NCBI GenBank assembly: GCA_015067665.1
Contig: SVLZ01000005.1
Coordinates: forward strand, 1-58,327
Length of the DNA: 58,327 nt
Reading direction: 5' to 3'
Source of the DNA: Oscillospiraceae bacterium
GTDB taxonomy: Bacteria > Bacillota > Clostridia > Oscillospirales > Oscillospiraceae
The notes below the pieces were generated by a model. That model did no database searches. It had not been told where the DNA came from and saw only the letters and a program-made list of their open reading frames with translations. This document shows, piece after piece, positions 8,412 through 15,968 of the stretch. Position 1 is the first letter of the stretch. The number at the start of each line of letters is the position of its first letter. The translations under genes were made by a program, and so were the position numbers.

Positions 8412-9840
8412 AAATAAGAAACGATATATCAGTACCCACTTTCGTGTGGCGCTGATATATGTGGCGATTTCCTCCCTTTTGCTGCTTTTTTTGAATATCT
8501 ACACCTCCCGCTCCAGTCAGGATCTGTTTTACCGAAACAAAGAATCCACAATGATTGAACGTTGTCATTTTGCGGCCTCCGAAATTAAAGCCCTTGACAT
8601 CATTAACCGCAATACCGTCGAAAAGGCTGTAAGTAATATGGGATCTCTCCGTGTCGAGCGTTTGCTTATTACAGATGACAAGGGCGTTACCATTTATGAT
8701 TCCTCAGAAGGCAGCAATGGGGTCAGCAGTGCAATTCTTCCGGATGAGGTCAAACAGGCACTCAATGGAAATGATGTTTTCACCTCCCGCTTTGATAACG
8801 GCATTATGCGTTCAAATGCAGCAACACCCATTATGTCCTACGGAACATTGCTCGGCTGTGTCTATATGACAGAATATGATGTAAGTCAGGGCGCACTGAT
8901 CGGTTCCCTGCAAAACAATATTCTCACCATTACAATCTGCTTGGAGATCGCCATCATCCTATTTTCGTTGCTTATTTCAAGGGCATTCTCTGCAAAGATC
9001 GACAATTTGATTGCATCGATGCATATCATTCGGGAAGGCGATTACTCAAAACCGGTTAAAATTAAAGGTAATGATGAGATTTCCATTCTTGGCGAAGAGT
9101 TTAATGAGCTGCGCAGCCGATTGGAAGCCATGGATGCAACACGACGTCAGTTTGTTTCCAATGCCTCCCACGAGCTGAAAACTCCCCTTGCCTCCATAAA
9201 GCTGTTGTCAGACTCGATATTGCAAAATGATATGGATGCCGAAACAGTGCGGGAATTTGTTGAGGACATCGGTAATGAAGCGGACAGACTTAACAGAATG
9301 TCCCAAAAACTTCTGTCCTTATCCAAGGCAGATGCTAAGGTTATTGAGCCAGCCCAAGTCATTTGTATCGACGAGACAGCCCAGCGGGTTGTGCGTATGC
9401 TGACTCCGTTGGCACAAATCCGTAACATCCATATCGAAACAAGCTTTGCAGACAGTTGTCCTATTTTAAGCAACGAAGACGATCTTTATCAGATTCTGTT
9501 TAACCTCATCGAAAACGGAATAAAGTATAATAAGGAAAACGGCAATTTGTATATTCGCCTGAACCGTATTGAAAACACAGCAGTCTTAAAGATCAAAGAC
9601 GAAGGTGCAGGCATCCCGGAAGAGTCAATTCCACAGATCTTTGATCGATTCTATCGCGTCGATAAGGCTCGCTCCCGCTCTACCGGCGGTAGTGGTCTTG
9701 GACTGAGCATTGTCCGCGACCTGATACAGAAGCACCACGGACGGATCAGTGTGGAAAGCGCTGTTGGCTACGGGTCTGTATTTACGCTGTATTTTCCAAT
9801 TTTCTGCGGTGATCCGGGACAGAATCCTACTTCTCATTAG
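8389..9840 (+). CDS. Membrane sensor histidine kinase
   Basis: A 483-residue kinase with helix 1 (about 20-36), an extracytoplasmic sensor region (about 37-168), helix 2 (about 175-195), HAMP linker (about 196-248), dimerisation/phosphoacceptor domain with His261 in SNASHELKTPLASIKLL, and a catalytic domain with the N box NLIENGIKYN, G1 DEGAGIPEE, and F/G2 FDRFYRVDKARSRSTGGSGLG. It is the partner of the upstream regulator. The only plausible start is a TTG at 8389 inside that gene, with a weak ribosome binding site; later in-frame starts would remove helix 1. Its 3' end overlaps the convergent gene by 14 bases. Confidence 0.93.
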   Translation: MAISSANRNKKRYISTHFRVALIYVAISSLLLLFLNIYTSRSSQDLFYRNKESTMIERCHFAASEIKALDIINRNTVEKAVSNMGSLRVERLLITDDKGVTIYDSSEGSNGVSSAILPDEVKQALNGNDVFTSRFDNGIMRSNAATPIMSYGTLLGCVYMTEYDVSQGALIGSLQNNILTITICLEIAIILFSLLISRAFSAKIDNLIASMHIIREGDYSKPVKIKGNDEISILGEEFNELRSRLEAMDATRRQFVSNASHELKTPLASIKLLSDSILQNDMDAETVREFVEDIGNEADRLNRMSQKLLSLSKADAKVIEPAQVICIDETAQRVVRMLTPLAQIRNIHIETSFADSCPILSNEDDLYQILFNLIENGIKYNKENGNLYIRLNRIENTAVLKIKDEGAGIPEESIPQIFDRFYRVDKARSRSTGGSGLGLSIVRDLIQKHHGRISVESAVGYGSVFTLYFPIFCGDPGQNPTSH

Positions 9841-10201
9841 GCAGCCATAGTCCCGGCCTTCCGTCACGGATAGCGAACCTCGCCTCCGCAATTCTCCATA
9901 GAAATTTTAACGGTTCTTCCGCGTTGATAGGAATCCAACTTTCACACGCTGCCCTGCGTACCGCAAACCCGACCAGTCCCGCAAGCCGCTTCTGTGGCAC
10001 ACGGGTGCGAATCACCATTTTTCCGTTATTGGGGACACAAATACCGATGTTTTCCTTGCGGTTTCCGCAGTCCGCCTCGATGTGCAGAACACTGTGCTGC
10101 ATTTTGCATATACATTGCACCTCGTAATACAGTCCCTGTGCAGCAATATGTGCTGTTCCGACAATCTCTCCATCATCCTTAATTGGATATTCCCTTTGCA
10201 T
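9827..10201 (-). CDS. Unknown protein translated from behind an SD-sequestering hairpin
   Basis: I do not recognise this 124-residue protein. It has no signal peptide or membrane helix, is predicted mostly beta-strand, and contains three scattered cysteines in its first half (CICKM, DCGNR) and a Trp/Arg-rich end (FLWRIAEARFAIRDGRPGLW). The ATG at 10201 is preferred over 10207, because AAGGGGGG lies six bases before it and abuts the earlier ATG. This Shine-Dalgarno forms the 3' arm of a perfect hairpin just after the mazF stop, so its translation probably depends on mazF translation. It overlaps the convergent kinase gene by 14 bases. A functional link to MazF is possible but unproven. Confidence 0.6.
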   Translation of the reverse strand: MQREYPIKDDGEIVGTAHIAAQGLYYEVQCICKMQHSVLHIEADCGNRKENIGICVPNNGKMVIRTRVPQKRLAGLVGFAVRRAACESWIPINAEEPLKFLWRIAEARFAIRDGRPGLWLPNEK

Positions 10202-10207
10202 AAACAT

Positions 10208-10240
10208 CCCCCCTTACCAGATTGTATGCGGTAAGGGGGG
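10208..10240 (-). promoter_or_regulatory. Hairpin sequestering the Shine-Dalgarno after mazF
   Basis: Perfect 11-base inverted repeat: CCCCCCTTACC (10208-10218 plus strand) with GGTAAGGGGGG (10230-10240), 11-base loop. In the minus-strand mRNA the 3' arm is the AAGGGGGG ribosome binding site of the 10201 gene. The 5' arm starts five bases after the mazF stop. No T-tract follows, which argues against a terminator. Confidence 0.7.
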
Positions 10241-10245
10241 ATATT

Positions 10246-10614
10246 TTACAGGATGCCGCGATTATCCTGTAATCCGAAGCTGACGGCTATGGCTTCATCC
10301 ACCATATGCATATGTTGATCGTCTAACTTTCCCATATGCTCGCGAAGGCGACGCTTATCAATGGTCCGGATCTGTTCCAAAAGGATCACGGAATCTTTGC
10401 TCAGTCCAACGCTTCCACCTGCAATATTTATATGTGTCGGCAGTCTCGCCTTGCCTGTTTGGCTTGTAATCGCTGCTGCAATAACGGTAGGAGAATACCG
10501 GTTACCGGTATCGTTTTGTACGATTAAAACCGGGCGCGTCCCCCCTTGCTCACTCCCAACAACCGGGCTCAGATCTGCATAGAATATATCACCACGTCTG
10601 ACAGTACTGTCCAT
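10246..10614 (-). CDS. MazF/PemK-family endoribonuclease toxin (orphan)
   Basis: A 122-residue mRNA interferase of the MazF/EndoA (NdoA) type. Recognisable are [24 protein letters not shown] with the catalytic-loop Arg, [19 protein letters not shown] and the conserved [14 protein letters not shown]. Family members cleave single-stranded RNA at short sequences and are normally held by a small MazE-like antitoxin encoded just upstream. The 137 bases upstream carry no such ORF and the next gene is a lipoprotein gene, so it is an orphan here. The ATG at 10614 follows GGAG at ten bases; a GTG at 10623 overlaps the binding site. Confidence 0.93.
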   Translation of the reverse strand: MDSTVRRGDIFYADLSPVVGSEQGGTRPVLIVQNDTGNRYSPTVIAAAITSQTGKARLPTHINIAGGSVGLSKDSVILLEQIRTIDKRRLREHMGKLDDQHMHMVDEAIAVSFGLQDNRGIL

Positions 10615-10751
10615 TCTTTTCACACTCCGGAGAAAACATTGCCAGCGCTACCGATATGCCATATGTAACGCGGCTGATTCTATTCTCCCACGCACAAAGG
10701 AAAATTATACGGCAGCGACCTGTTTTATCCTATGCAAGAAATGACAGATGG

Positions 10752-11312
10752 CTACAAAATGGTAAAGTCTTTCACAGAAATGGACAAAACCCGCTTCCCG
10801 TCCCATAAAATTTCACCGCGGATCGGCATCCCATTCGCGTCGAGCCAAATATCTAAATGGAGCGCTCTTTCGTGGTAACTGTCATCAATTTGTAAATAAG
10901 TTCCTCCGTTTTCCTTTGCGCTGGCAACGATATATCCACTTCGTAACGTCTTTAAGAATAACCACGGCGCTGTGACAGGCGTCACTTGTCCGTCAGCAAT
11001 GGGTGCAAAGGCAAGAGCGGTCCCCTCAAACGTCAGGTGTCCGCCCATATCCATCACCGCACCTGTGATGCCGGAAATGCTATCCGGCGCAGTAACAACA
11101 AAACTTAGATTCCCCTGCTTATCCCCTTGGCAATCCATAGAAAACTGATAGATTACATTTCCGTAATCAGCAGTAATTTCACCGGTGAATTGACAACCGT
11201 TTCCGTTAAGGAGTTTCTGACGGAATTTAAGCGCAACATCCAAATCCTGCTCCGCATTTCCACATCCTACAAGAAACATAAGAAAAAAAATAACGCCAAA
11301 TATCCGCTTCAT
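10752..11312 (-). CDS. Lipoprotein of unknown function
   Basis: A 186-residue exported protein with a lipoprotein signal peptide: MKRIFGVIFFLMFLVGCGN carries the lipobox LVGC, with Cys17 as the lipidated residue. The mature part is predicted as beta-strands in two halves (ITADYGNVIYQFSMDC, LHLDIWLDANGMPIRGEILW), reminiscent of the LolA-like outer-sheet fold, though I cannot name a family. GGGAGG lies seven bases before the ATG. It is 137 bases upstream of mazF in the same orientation. Confidence 0.75.
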   Translation of the reverse strand: MKRIFGVIFFLMFLVGCGNAEQDLDVALKFRQKLLNGNGCQFTGEITADYGNVIYQFSMDCQGDKQGNLSFVVTAPDSISGITGAVMDMGGHLTFEGTALAFAPIADGQVTPVTAPWLFLKTLRSGYIVASAKENGGTYLQIDDSYHERALHLDIWLDANGMPIRGEILWDGKRVLSISVKDFTIL

Positions 11313-11454
11313 AACATATCCTCCCGGTATTGATCCTTGATTTTTATAAAACCTATTCTAACTTTCCGTGATATATGCCAATTTAAGGATATTTTTGTGG
11401 GAAAAGGTATAGAAAAGACTTGCCATTTTCAAAATTGTGTGTTATCGTATTGAG

Positions 11455-11712
11455 GATATGCAAAAGCTTTGACTGGGCTGTCTGATGCGAACAGTGCGTT
11501 TTCAAGAGAAAGCGGGATGGTGTGATCCGCTTACGTACCGCAAAGGGCTTTCTCCCACGAGCTGCTGCCTGAAATCAGTAGGGTGTGCCGGATGATCCCG
11601 TTAGAGGTCGCAGGTGTGTTTGCACCGATGAGGAGCGCCGTGAGGCGAATTGCGGGTGGTACCGCGGAGGTTAACCTTCGTCCCGATGTGGGATGAGGGT
11701 GTTTTTATTTTT
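11455..11712 (+). promoter_or_regulatory. T-box riboswitch leader of pheST
   Basis: The T-box core GGTGGTACCGCGG is at 11655-11667, followed by a terminator with arms CCTTCGTCCC (11675-11684) and GGGATGAGGG (11690-11699) and the tail TGTTTTTATTTTT. The 200 bases before it hold a structured Stem I region (hairpin around AGAAAGC/GCTTTCT). It should sense uncharged tRNA-Phe. A weak promoter (TTGCCA near 11420, TTATCG 16 bases later) may start it. Confidence 0.92.
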
Positions 11713-11728
11713 GGAAGGAGAAACAATT

Positions 11729-12772
11729 ATGAAGCAACAATTAGAGCAGATCCGGCTGCAGGCCATCGCTGCGCTCCAGGAAGCAGATACCCCTGCTTTG
11801 CTGGAAGATCTGCGGGTAAAATTCCTTGGTAAGAAGGGCGAACTGACTGCCGTTCTGAAGCTGATGGGAAAGCTCTCCCCTGAGGAGCGACCTGTAATGG
11901 GTCAAATTGCAAATGCTGTGCGCGCTGAAATTGAAGAGAACCTTGAAGCAAGAAAACGTGCAGTTAATGCAGCCGTGCTGGAGGCAAAGCTGCAGGCAGA
12001 AAGCTTGGACGTAACCATTCCCGGCACATCTGTAGCAATGGGAAAAGAGCATCCGATGAATCAGGTGCTGCAAGAGATCAAGGACCTATTTGTAAGTCTT
12101 GGTTACCAGATTATCGACGGTCCCGAAATTGAGCTTGCTGAGTATAACTTCACTCGCCTGAACACCGAGGAAGGTCACCCTGCAAGAGACCGTTCCGATA
12201 CGTTCTATTTTAATGACGACGATTCCCTCCTGCTGCGGACGCAGACCAGCCCTATGCAGATCCGTGCAATGGAAAACGCAAAGCCTCCCATCTGCATTCT
12301 GGCTCCTGGCCGCGTATACCGTAAGGATGAGGCAGATGCCACCCACTCCCCTATGTTCCACCAGATCGAGGGTCTTGTTATTGATGAGCACATTACTATG
12401 GGCAACTTAAAGAGCGCCCTCATCACCCTGATGAAGAGCCTCTATGGTGAAGATGCCGAGATGCGCTTCCGTCCCCACCATTTCCCCTTTACCGAGCCCA
12501 GCTGCGAGATGGATATGCAGTGCCACAAATGTCATGGCACCGGTGAGGTAGACGGACAGGTCTGCTCCACTTGCCATGGTGAGGGCTGGATTGAGCTTTT
12601 GGGTGCCGGTATGGTCCACCCCAAGGTTTTGGAAGGCTGCGGCATTGATCCGGAGAAGTATTCCGGCTTTGCCTTTGGTATGGGTCTTGAAAGAATGGCA
12701 ATGGGCCGCAGAAAGATCAACGATCTTCGTTTGATCTTCGATAATGACGTGCGGTTCCTGAATCAGTTCTAA
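11729..12772 (+). CDS. pheS: Phenylalanine-tRNA ligase alpha subunit
   Basis: Catalytic alpha subunit of the (alpha-beta)2 class II synthetase charging tRNA-Phe. The 347-residue protein has an N-terminal coiled-coil that binds tRNA, motif 2 around PGRVYRKDEADATHSPMFHQ, the FRPHHFPFTEPSCEMD block and motif 3 in GFAFGMGLERMAMGRRKIND. A CxxC-rich insert, CHKCHGTGEVDGQVCSTCHG (about 259-278), is a zinc-ribbon-like loop seen in many Firmicute PheS. The ATG at 11729 has AAGGAG eight bases upstream; the longer frame from 11693 would start inside the T-box terminator. pheT follows after 14 bases. Confidence 0.97.
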   Translation: MKQQLEQIRLQAIAALQEADTPALLEDLRVKFLGKKGELTAVLKLMGKLSPEERPVMGQIANAVRAEIEENLEARKRAVNAAVLEAKLQAESLDVTIPGTSVAMGKEHPMNQVLQEIKDLFVSLGYQIIDGPEIELAEYNFTRLNTEEGHPARDRSDTFYFNDDDSLLLRTQTSPMQIRAMENAKPPICILAPGRVYRKDEADATHSPMFHQIEGLVIDEHITMGNLKSALITLMKSLYGEDAEMRFRPHHFPFTEPSCEMDMQCHKCHGTGEVDGQVCSTCHGEGWIELLGAGMVHPKVLEGCGIDPEKYSGFAFGMGLERMAMGRRKINDLRLIFDNDVRFLNQF

Positions 12773-12786
12773 GGAGGTGCAGCGAT

Positions 12787-15171
12787 ATGAAGCTTAACAG
12801 AAAATGGATCAATGAAGAGTTTGTTGATCTATCTCATATTTCCGATAAAGAATTTGTAGATACTCTGACTGTTTTCGGTCAGAAGGTCGAAACCTATGAG
12901 CGACTGGACAGCGAGATTAAGAATGTTGTCGTCGGTAAGGTTCTTTCTATCGTTCGTCACGAAAACTCCGACCACATGTGGGTTTGCCAAGTAGATGTAG
13001 GTGCTAAGGAGCCTGTACAGATCGTAACAGGCGCACAGAATGTCAAGCAGGGCGATCTTGTTCCTGCCGCACTGCACAACTCCTACCTTCCCGGTGGCAT
13101 CCACATCACAAAGGGTAAGCTCAGAGGTGAGGTTTCCTGCGGTATGCTCTGCTCTCTGAAGGAACTGAACCTGACATTGGGCGATTTCCCCTATGCAATC
13201 GAGGACGGCATCTGGATCATTGAGGAAGACTGCAAACCCGGTGACGACATCAATACTGTCATCGGCAACGACGATACCATCGTTGACTTTGAGATTACCA
13301 ACAACCGGCCCGACTGTTACTCCATCATTGGTCTCGCCCGTGAAGCTGCAGCTGCTTTTGGACAGCCTATGCGCCACCACGAGCCTGTCGTAAAGGGCAG
13401 TGATGCAGGCTCTATGTACGAGAAGCTGGACATTGAAGTTCCTGCAGAGGAGCTGTGTAACCGCTACACCGCCCGTATGGTCACCAACGTAAAGATCGGT
13501 CCTTCTCCCAAGTGGATGCGTCAGCGTCTGCGCGCCAACGGCGTGCGTCCAATTAATAACATCGTGGACATTACCAACTATGTTATGCTGGAGTACGGTC
13601 AACCGATGCACGCATTTGACTACCGCTATGTTGGATCCGGTAAGATCGTTGTCCGTGAGGCGGAGGAAGGCGAGTCCTTGACTACCCTTGACGGCAACGT
13701 TCGCACTCTAACCCCCGGTATGCTTGTGATCGCTGATGGCGATAAGCCCATCGGTCTTGCCGGCATTATGGGCGGTGAAAACTCCGAAATTGTCGATGAT
13801 ACGGTAACCGTGGTCTTTGAGTCCGCTAACTTTGACGGCACCTCCATCCGTAAGACCGCCCTTGCACTTGGTATGCGTACCGATGCATCTGCGAAGTTCG
13901 AAAAGAACATTGATCCCATGATGACAGTTCCCGCCGTAGAACGGGCATGTGAACTCGTTGAGCTTCTTGGCTGCGGCGATGTGATGGACGGAATGGTCGA
14001 CATTATTAACTATGTTCCCGCACCCCACACTGTGAAACTGGAGCCTGCTAAGATCAACGCGCTCCTTGGTACCAATATTTCCAAAGAGCAGATGGTTTCC
14101 TACCTTTCCTTGCTGGAGATTCCCGTTGAAGACGATGAGATTCTTGTACCCTCTTGGCGTCCCGACCTGAATCTGATGGCAGACATCGCAGAGGAAGTTG
14201 GCCGCTCCTATGGCTACAACGAGATTCCCACGACAACACTTAAAATCGCTGCACGAGGTGGCTATTCCCCCAAGATGCTCTTTGAGAGCGCTTGTGGAAA
14301 GGCCTGCCGTGCCCTGGGCTATAATGAGATCATTACCTATTCCTTCGTTTCCCCTGAGATTTTCGACCGCATTCGTCTCCCCGAGGGCAGTGCACTTCGC
14401 AATCCGATGCGCATCCAAAACCCCCTTGGCGAGGACACCTCTGTAATGCGTACCACCGCACTGCCCTCTATGCTCGATATTCTTTCCCGGAATATGGCAT
14501 ACCGCAACAAGTCCGTCAAGCTCTACGAGCTGGCGAAGATCTATCTTCCCAAGGAGGGTCAGCTTCAGCCTGAAGAGCCCAAGATTCTGGTCCTCGGCAG
14601 CTACGGCGATAACGCGGATTTCTTCTCCATTAAGGGTGAGCTGGAAGCGATTTTCGCTGCCCTGCGTATCAAGAAGGCTTCCTATGTTGCAGATCGCAAT
14701 AACCCCAGTTATCACCCCGGACGCTGCGCTGCAGTTTCCATTGATGGTGTTCAGGTTGGTCACATTGGTCAGCTTCACCCGCTGGTGGCCGAAAACTATG
14801 ATATGGATGCGCCTGTCTACTGTGCAGAGATCAATCTCGAAGTACTGATGACACAGCAACTCCCTGAACCTACCTACAAGCCTCTGCCTAAGTACCCCAC
14901 AGTGACCCGTGACCTTGCACTCGTCTGCAACGAAGATGTTACTGTTGCTGAAGCGGAGAACGTCATTCGGAAAGCCGGTGGCAAGCTGCTGCGCGATGTC
15001 GCACTATTTGACATTTATCGCGGTGCCAGTATCGGTGATGGCAAAAAGAGCCTCGCCTTCTCCCTCTCTCTCCGCGCGGATGACCGCACGCTGACGGATA
15101 CCGATTCCGAACAGGTCGTAACAAATATTTTGAATGCGCTGGCCAAGGATTTGGACGCAATCCTGCGATAA
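12787..15171 (+). CDS. pheT: Phenylalanine-tRNA ligase beta subunit
   Basis: A 794-residue beta subunit of normal length. An N-terminal OB-fold tRNA-binding (EMAP-like) domain spans about 40-150 (KVLSIVRHENSDHMWVCQVD). B3/B4 editing-domain sequences that hydrolyse Tyr-tRNA-Phe lie near 210-380, the B5 domain near 400-470, a catalytic-like core to about 690, and the C-terminal FDX-ACB anticodon-binding domain (YPTVTRDLALVCNEDVTVAE) ends the protein. AAGGAGG precedes the ATG. It is co-transcribed with pheS behind the T-box. A 383-codon antisense frame within it is a codon-bias shadow. Confidence 0.97.
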   Translation: MKLNRKWINEEFVDLSHISDKEFVDTLTVFGQKVETYERLDSEIKNVVVGKVLSIVRHENSDHMWVCQVDVGAKEPVQIVTGAQNVKQGDLVPAALHNSYLPGGIHITKGKLRGEVSCGMLCSLKELNLTLGDFPYAIEDGIWIIEEDCKPGDDINTVIGNDDTIVDFEITNNRPDCYSIIGLAREAAAAFGQPMRHHEPVVKGSDAGSMYEKLDIEVPAEELCNRYTARMVTNVKIGPSPKWMRQRLRANGVRPINNIVDITNYVMLEYGQPMHAFDYRYVGSGKIVVREAEEGESLTTLDGNVRTLTPGMLVIADGDKPIGLAGIMGGENSEIVDDTVTVVFESANFDGTSIRKTALALGMRTDASAKFEKNIDPMMTVPAVERACELVELLGCGDVMDGMVDIINYVPAPHTVKLEPAKINALLGTNISKEQMVSYLSLLEIPVEDDEILVPSWRPDLNLMADIAEEVGRSYGYNEIPTTTLKIAARGGYSPKMLFESACGKACRALGYNEIITYSFVSPEIFDRIRLPEGSALRNPMRIQNPLGEDTSVMRTTALPSMLDILSRNMAYRNKSVKLYELAKIYLPKEGQLQPEEPKILVLGSYGDNADFFSIKGELEAIFAALRIKKASYVADRNNPSYHPGRCAAVSIDGVQVGHIGQLHPLVAENYDMDAPVYCAEINLEVLMTQQLPEPTYKPLPKYPTVTRDLALVCNEDVTVAEAENVIRKAGGKLLRDVALFDIYRGASIGDGKKSLAFSLSLRADDRTLTDTDSEQVVTNILNALAKDLDAILR

Positions 15172-15195
15172 ATTAAAATTTTTTTGGTTTTGCTC

Positions 15196-15224
15196 TTTAC
15201 ACCCCGCTAAAAATACGATATAAT
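15196..15224 (+). promoter_or_regulatory. Sigma-A promoter of ireB
   Basis: TTTACA (15196-15201), 17-base spacer, perfect TATAAT (15219-15224), start near 15231. Confidence 0.78.
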
Positions 15225-15255
15225 AATGAAAATGTAACTAGGGAGGTCGTGCGTT

Positions 15256-15507
15256 TTGACAGAACATACTATTAAATTCACCGTACCCAGCGATGACAAG
15301 GAAAATATGCGTTTGATTCTGCAAAGCGTATTTGATGCCTTAAGTGAAAAAGGTTACAATCCCATCAATCAGATCGTAGGCTATCTTCTGACCGAGGATC
15401 CCACCTACATCACCAACTACCGCAATGCCCGCAGCCTGATCTGTAAGATCGATCGGGACGAGCTGCTGCGTACACTGGTGCAAAGTTATCTGTTTGAAAA
15501 GAACTGA
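15256..15507 (+). CDS. ireB: IreB-family (UPF0297) regulatory phosphoprotein
   Basis: An 83-residue protein with the family signature [34 protein letters not shown]. In Enterococcus faecalis IreB is phosphorylated by the PASTA kinase IreK and negatively influences cephalosporin resistance. No PASTA kinase is present here. The start is a TTG at 15256 with GGGAGG nine bases upstream; no ATG or GTG in frame fits. In many Firmicutes it precedes ruvX, but here the next gene is unrelated. An own promoter separates it from pheT. Confidence 0.93.
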   Translation: MTEHTIKFTVPSDDKENMRLILQSVFDALSEKGYNPINQIVGYLLTEDPTYITNYRNARSLICKIDRDELLRTLVQSYLFEKN

Positions 15508-15513
15508 TTTTAT

Positions 15514-15543
15514 AGGAGGCTTTTGCCACCGCAGAAGCCTCCT
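15514..15543 (+). terminator. Hairpin between ireB and the next gene
   Basis: AGGAGGCTT (15514-15522) pairs with AAGCCTCCT (15535-15543). It is followed only by AACATTTTG, so it is a weak or partial terminator, or a processing site within the operon. Confidence 0.45.
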
Positions 15544-15564
15544 AACATTTTGCAGGAGGTTTGT

Positions 15565-15855
15565 ATGTCTGAGGAAAATAAAGTATTAACATACAAGGGG
15601 CATCCCCTTATGCGCAAGGACAATATGATTTACTATGGCTCTATGGCTGATAGCCATATTGTATTGCTCCAAATTTTAGAAACAGAGACTGTAGGCGGTG
15701 AAGAAATCGCGAAACGGGTTTCTGTTCAGTTACAGCTGACCGATCCCGCAGTTAAGCCCAGAGATCGTGTTGTAAAGAAAGGCGAAAAAGCCGGTCTTTA
15801 TACCGCATTGGACTTTGGCTGCGTATGGTTAGAAAGAGCCCTCGCCGGTAAGTAA
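15565..15855 (+). CDS. Conserved small cytoplasmic protein, unknown function
   Basis: A 96-residue soluble protein I cannot assign to a named family. It starts MSEENKVLTYKGHPLMRKDN and is a mix of strands and short helices (MIYYGSMADSHIVLLQILET), with a basic segment KPRDRVVKKGEKAG before its end. AGGAGG lies five bases before the ATG at 15565; the longer frame from 15523 begins inside a hairpin and is not supported. It follows ireB by 57 bases in the same direction and is probably in the same transcript. Confidence 0.7.
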   Translation: MSEENKVLTYKGHPLMRKDNMIYYGSMADSHIVLLQILETETVGGEEIAKRVSVQLQLTDPAVKPRDRVVKKGEKAGLYTALDFGCVWLERALAGK

Positions 15856-15864
15856 AAATGTATC

Positions 15865-15894
15865 TTTGCGCCAGTCTTTTAAGGCTGGCGCAAA
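15865..15894 (+). terminator. Hairpin after the ireB operon
   Basis: Ten-base stem TTTGCGCCAG (15865-15874) / CTGGCGCAAA (15885-15894). No T-run follows on the plus strand, so termination is likely but weak. Confidence 0.45.
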
Positions 15895-15911
15895 ATAGTT
15901 GTAAGGTACTA

Positions 15912-15939
15912 TTGCATTTTAAGGCTTGCGTGGTATAAT
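15912..15939 (+). promoter_or_regulatory. Promoter of the polysaccharide deacetylase gene
   Basis: TTGCAT (15912-15917), 16-base spacer, extended -10 TGGTATAAT with TATAAT at 15934-15939. Confidence 0.7.
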
Positions 15940-15968
15940 AATACAAAATCTAACAGGAGGATAACCAT

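Noticed and set aside
10208..10240. Intrinsic terminator after mazF
   Set aside because: The stem is perfect, but the sequence after the minus-strand 3' arm is ATGTTTATG without a T-run, and the arm is the next ribosome binding site.
11693..11728. Longer pheS start at 11693
   Set aside because: It lies in the 3' arm of the T-box terminator; the ATG at 11729 has AAGGAG at eight bases.
13708..14859. 383-codon open frame antisense to pheT (and a 260-codon one at 12829-13611)
   Set aside because: pheT is unambiguous on the other strand; the antisense frames have no ribosome binding site or recognisable domains and come from the codon bias of a highly expressed gene.
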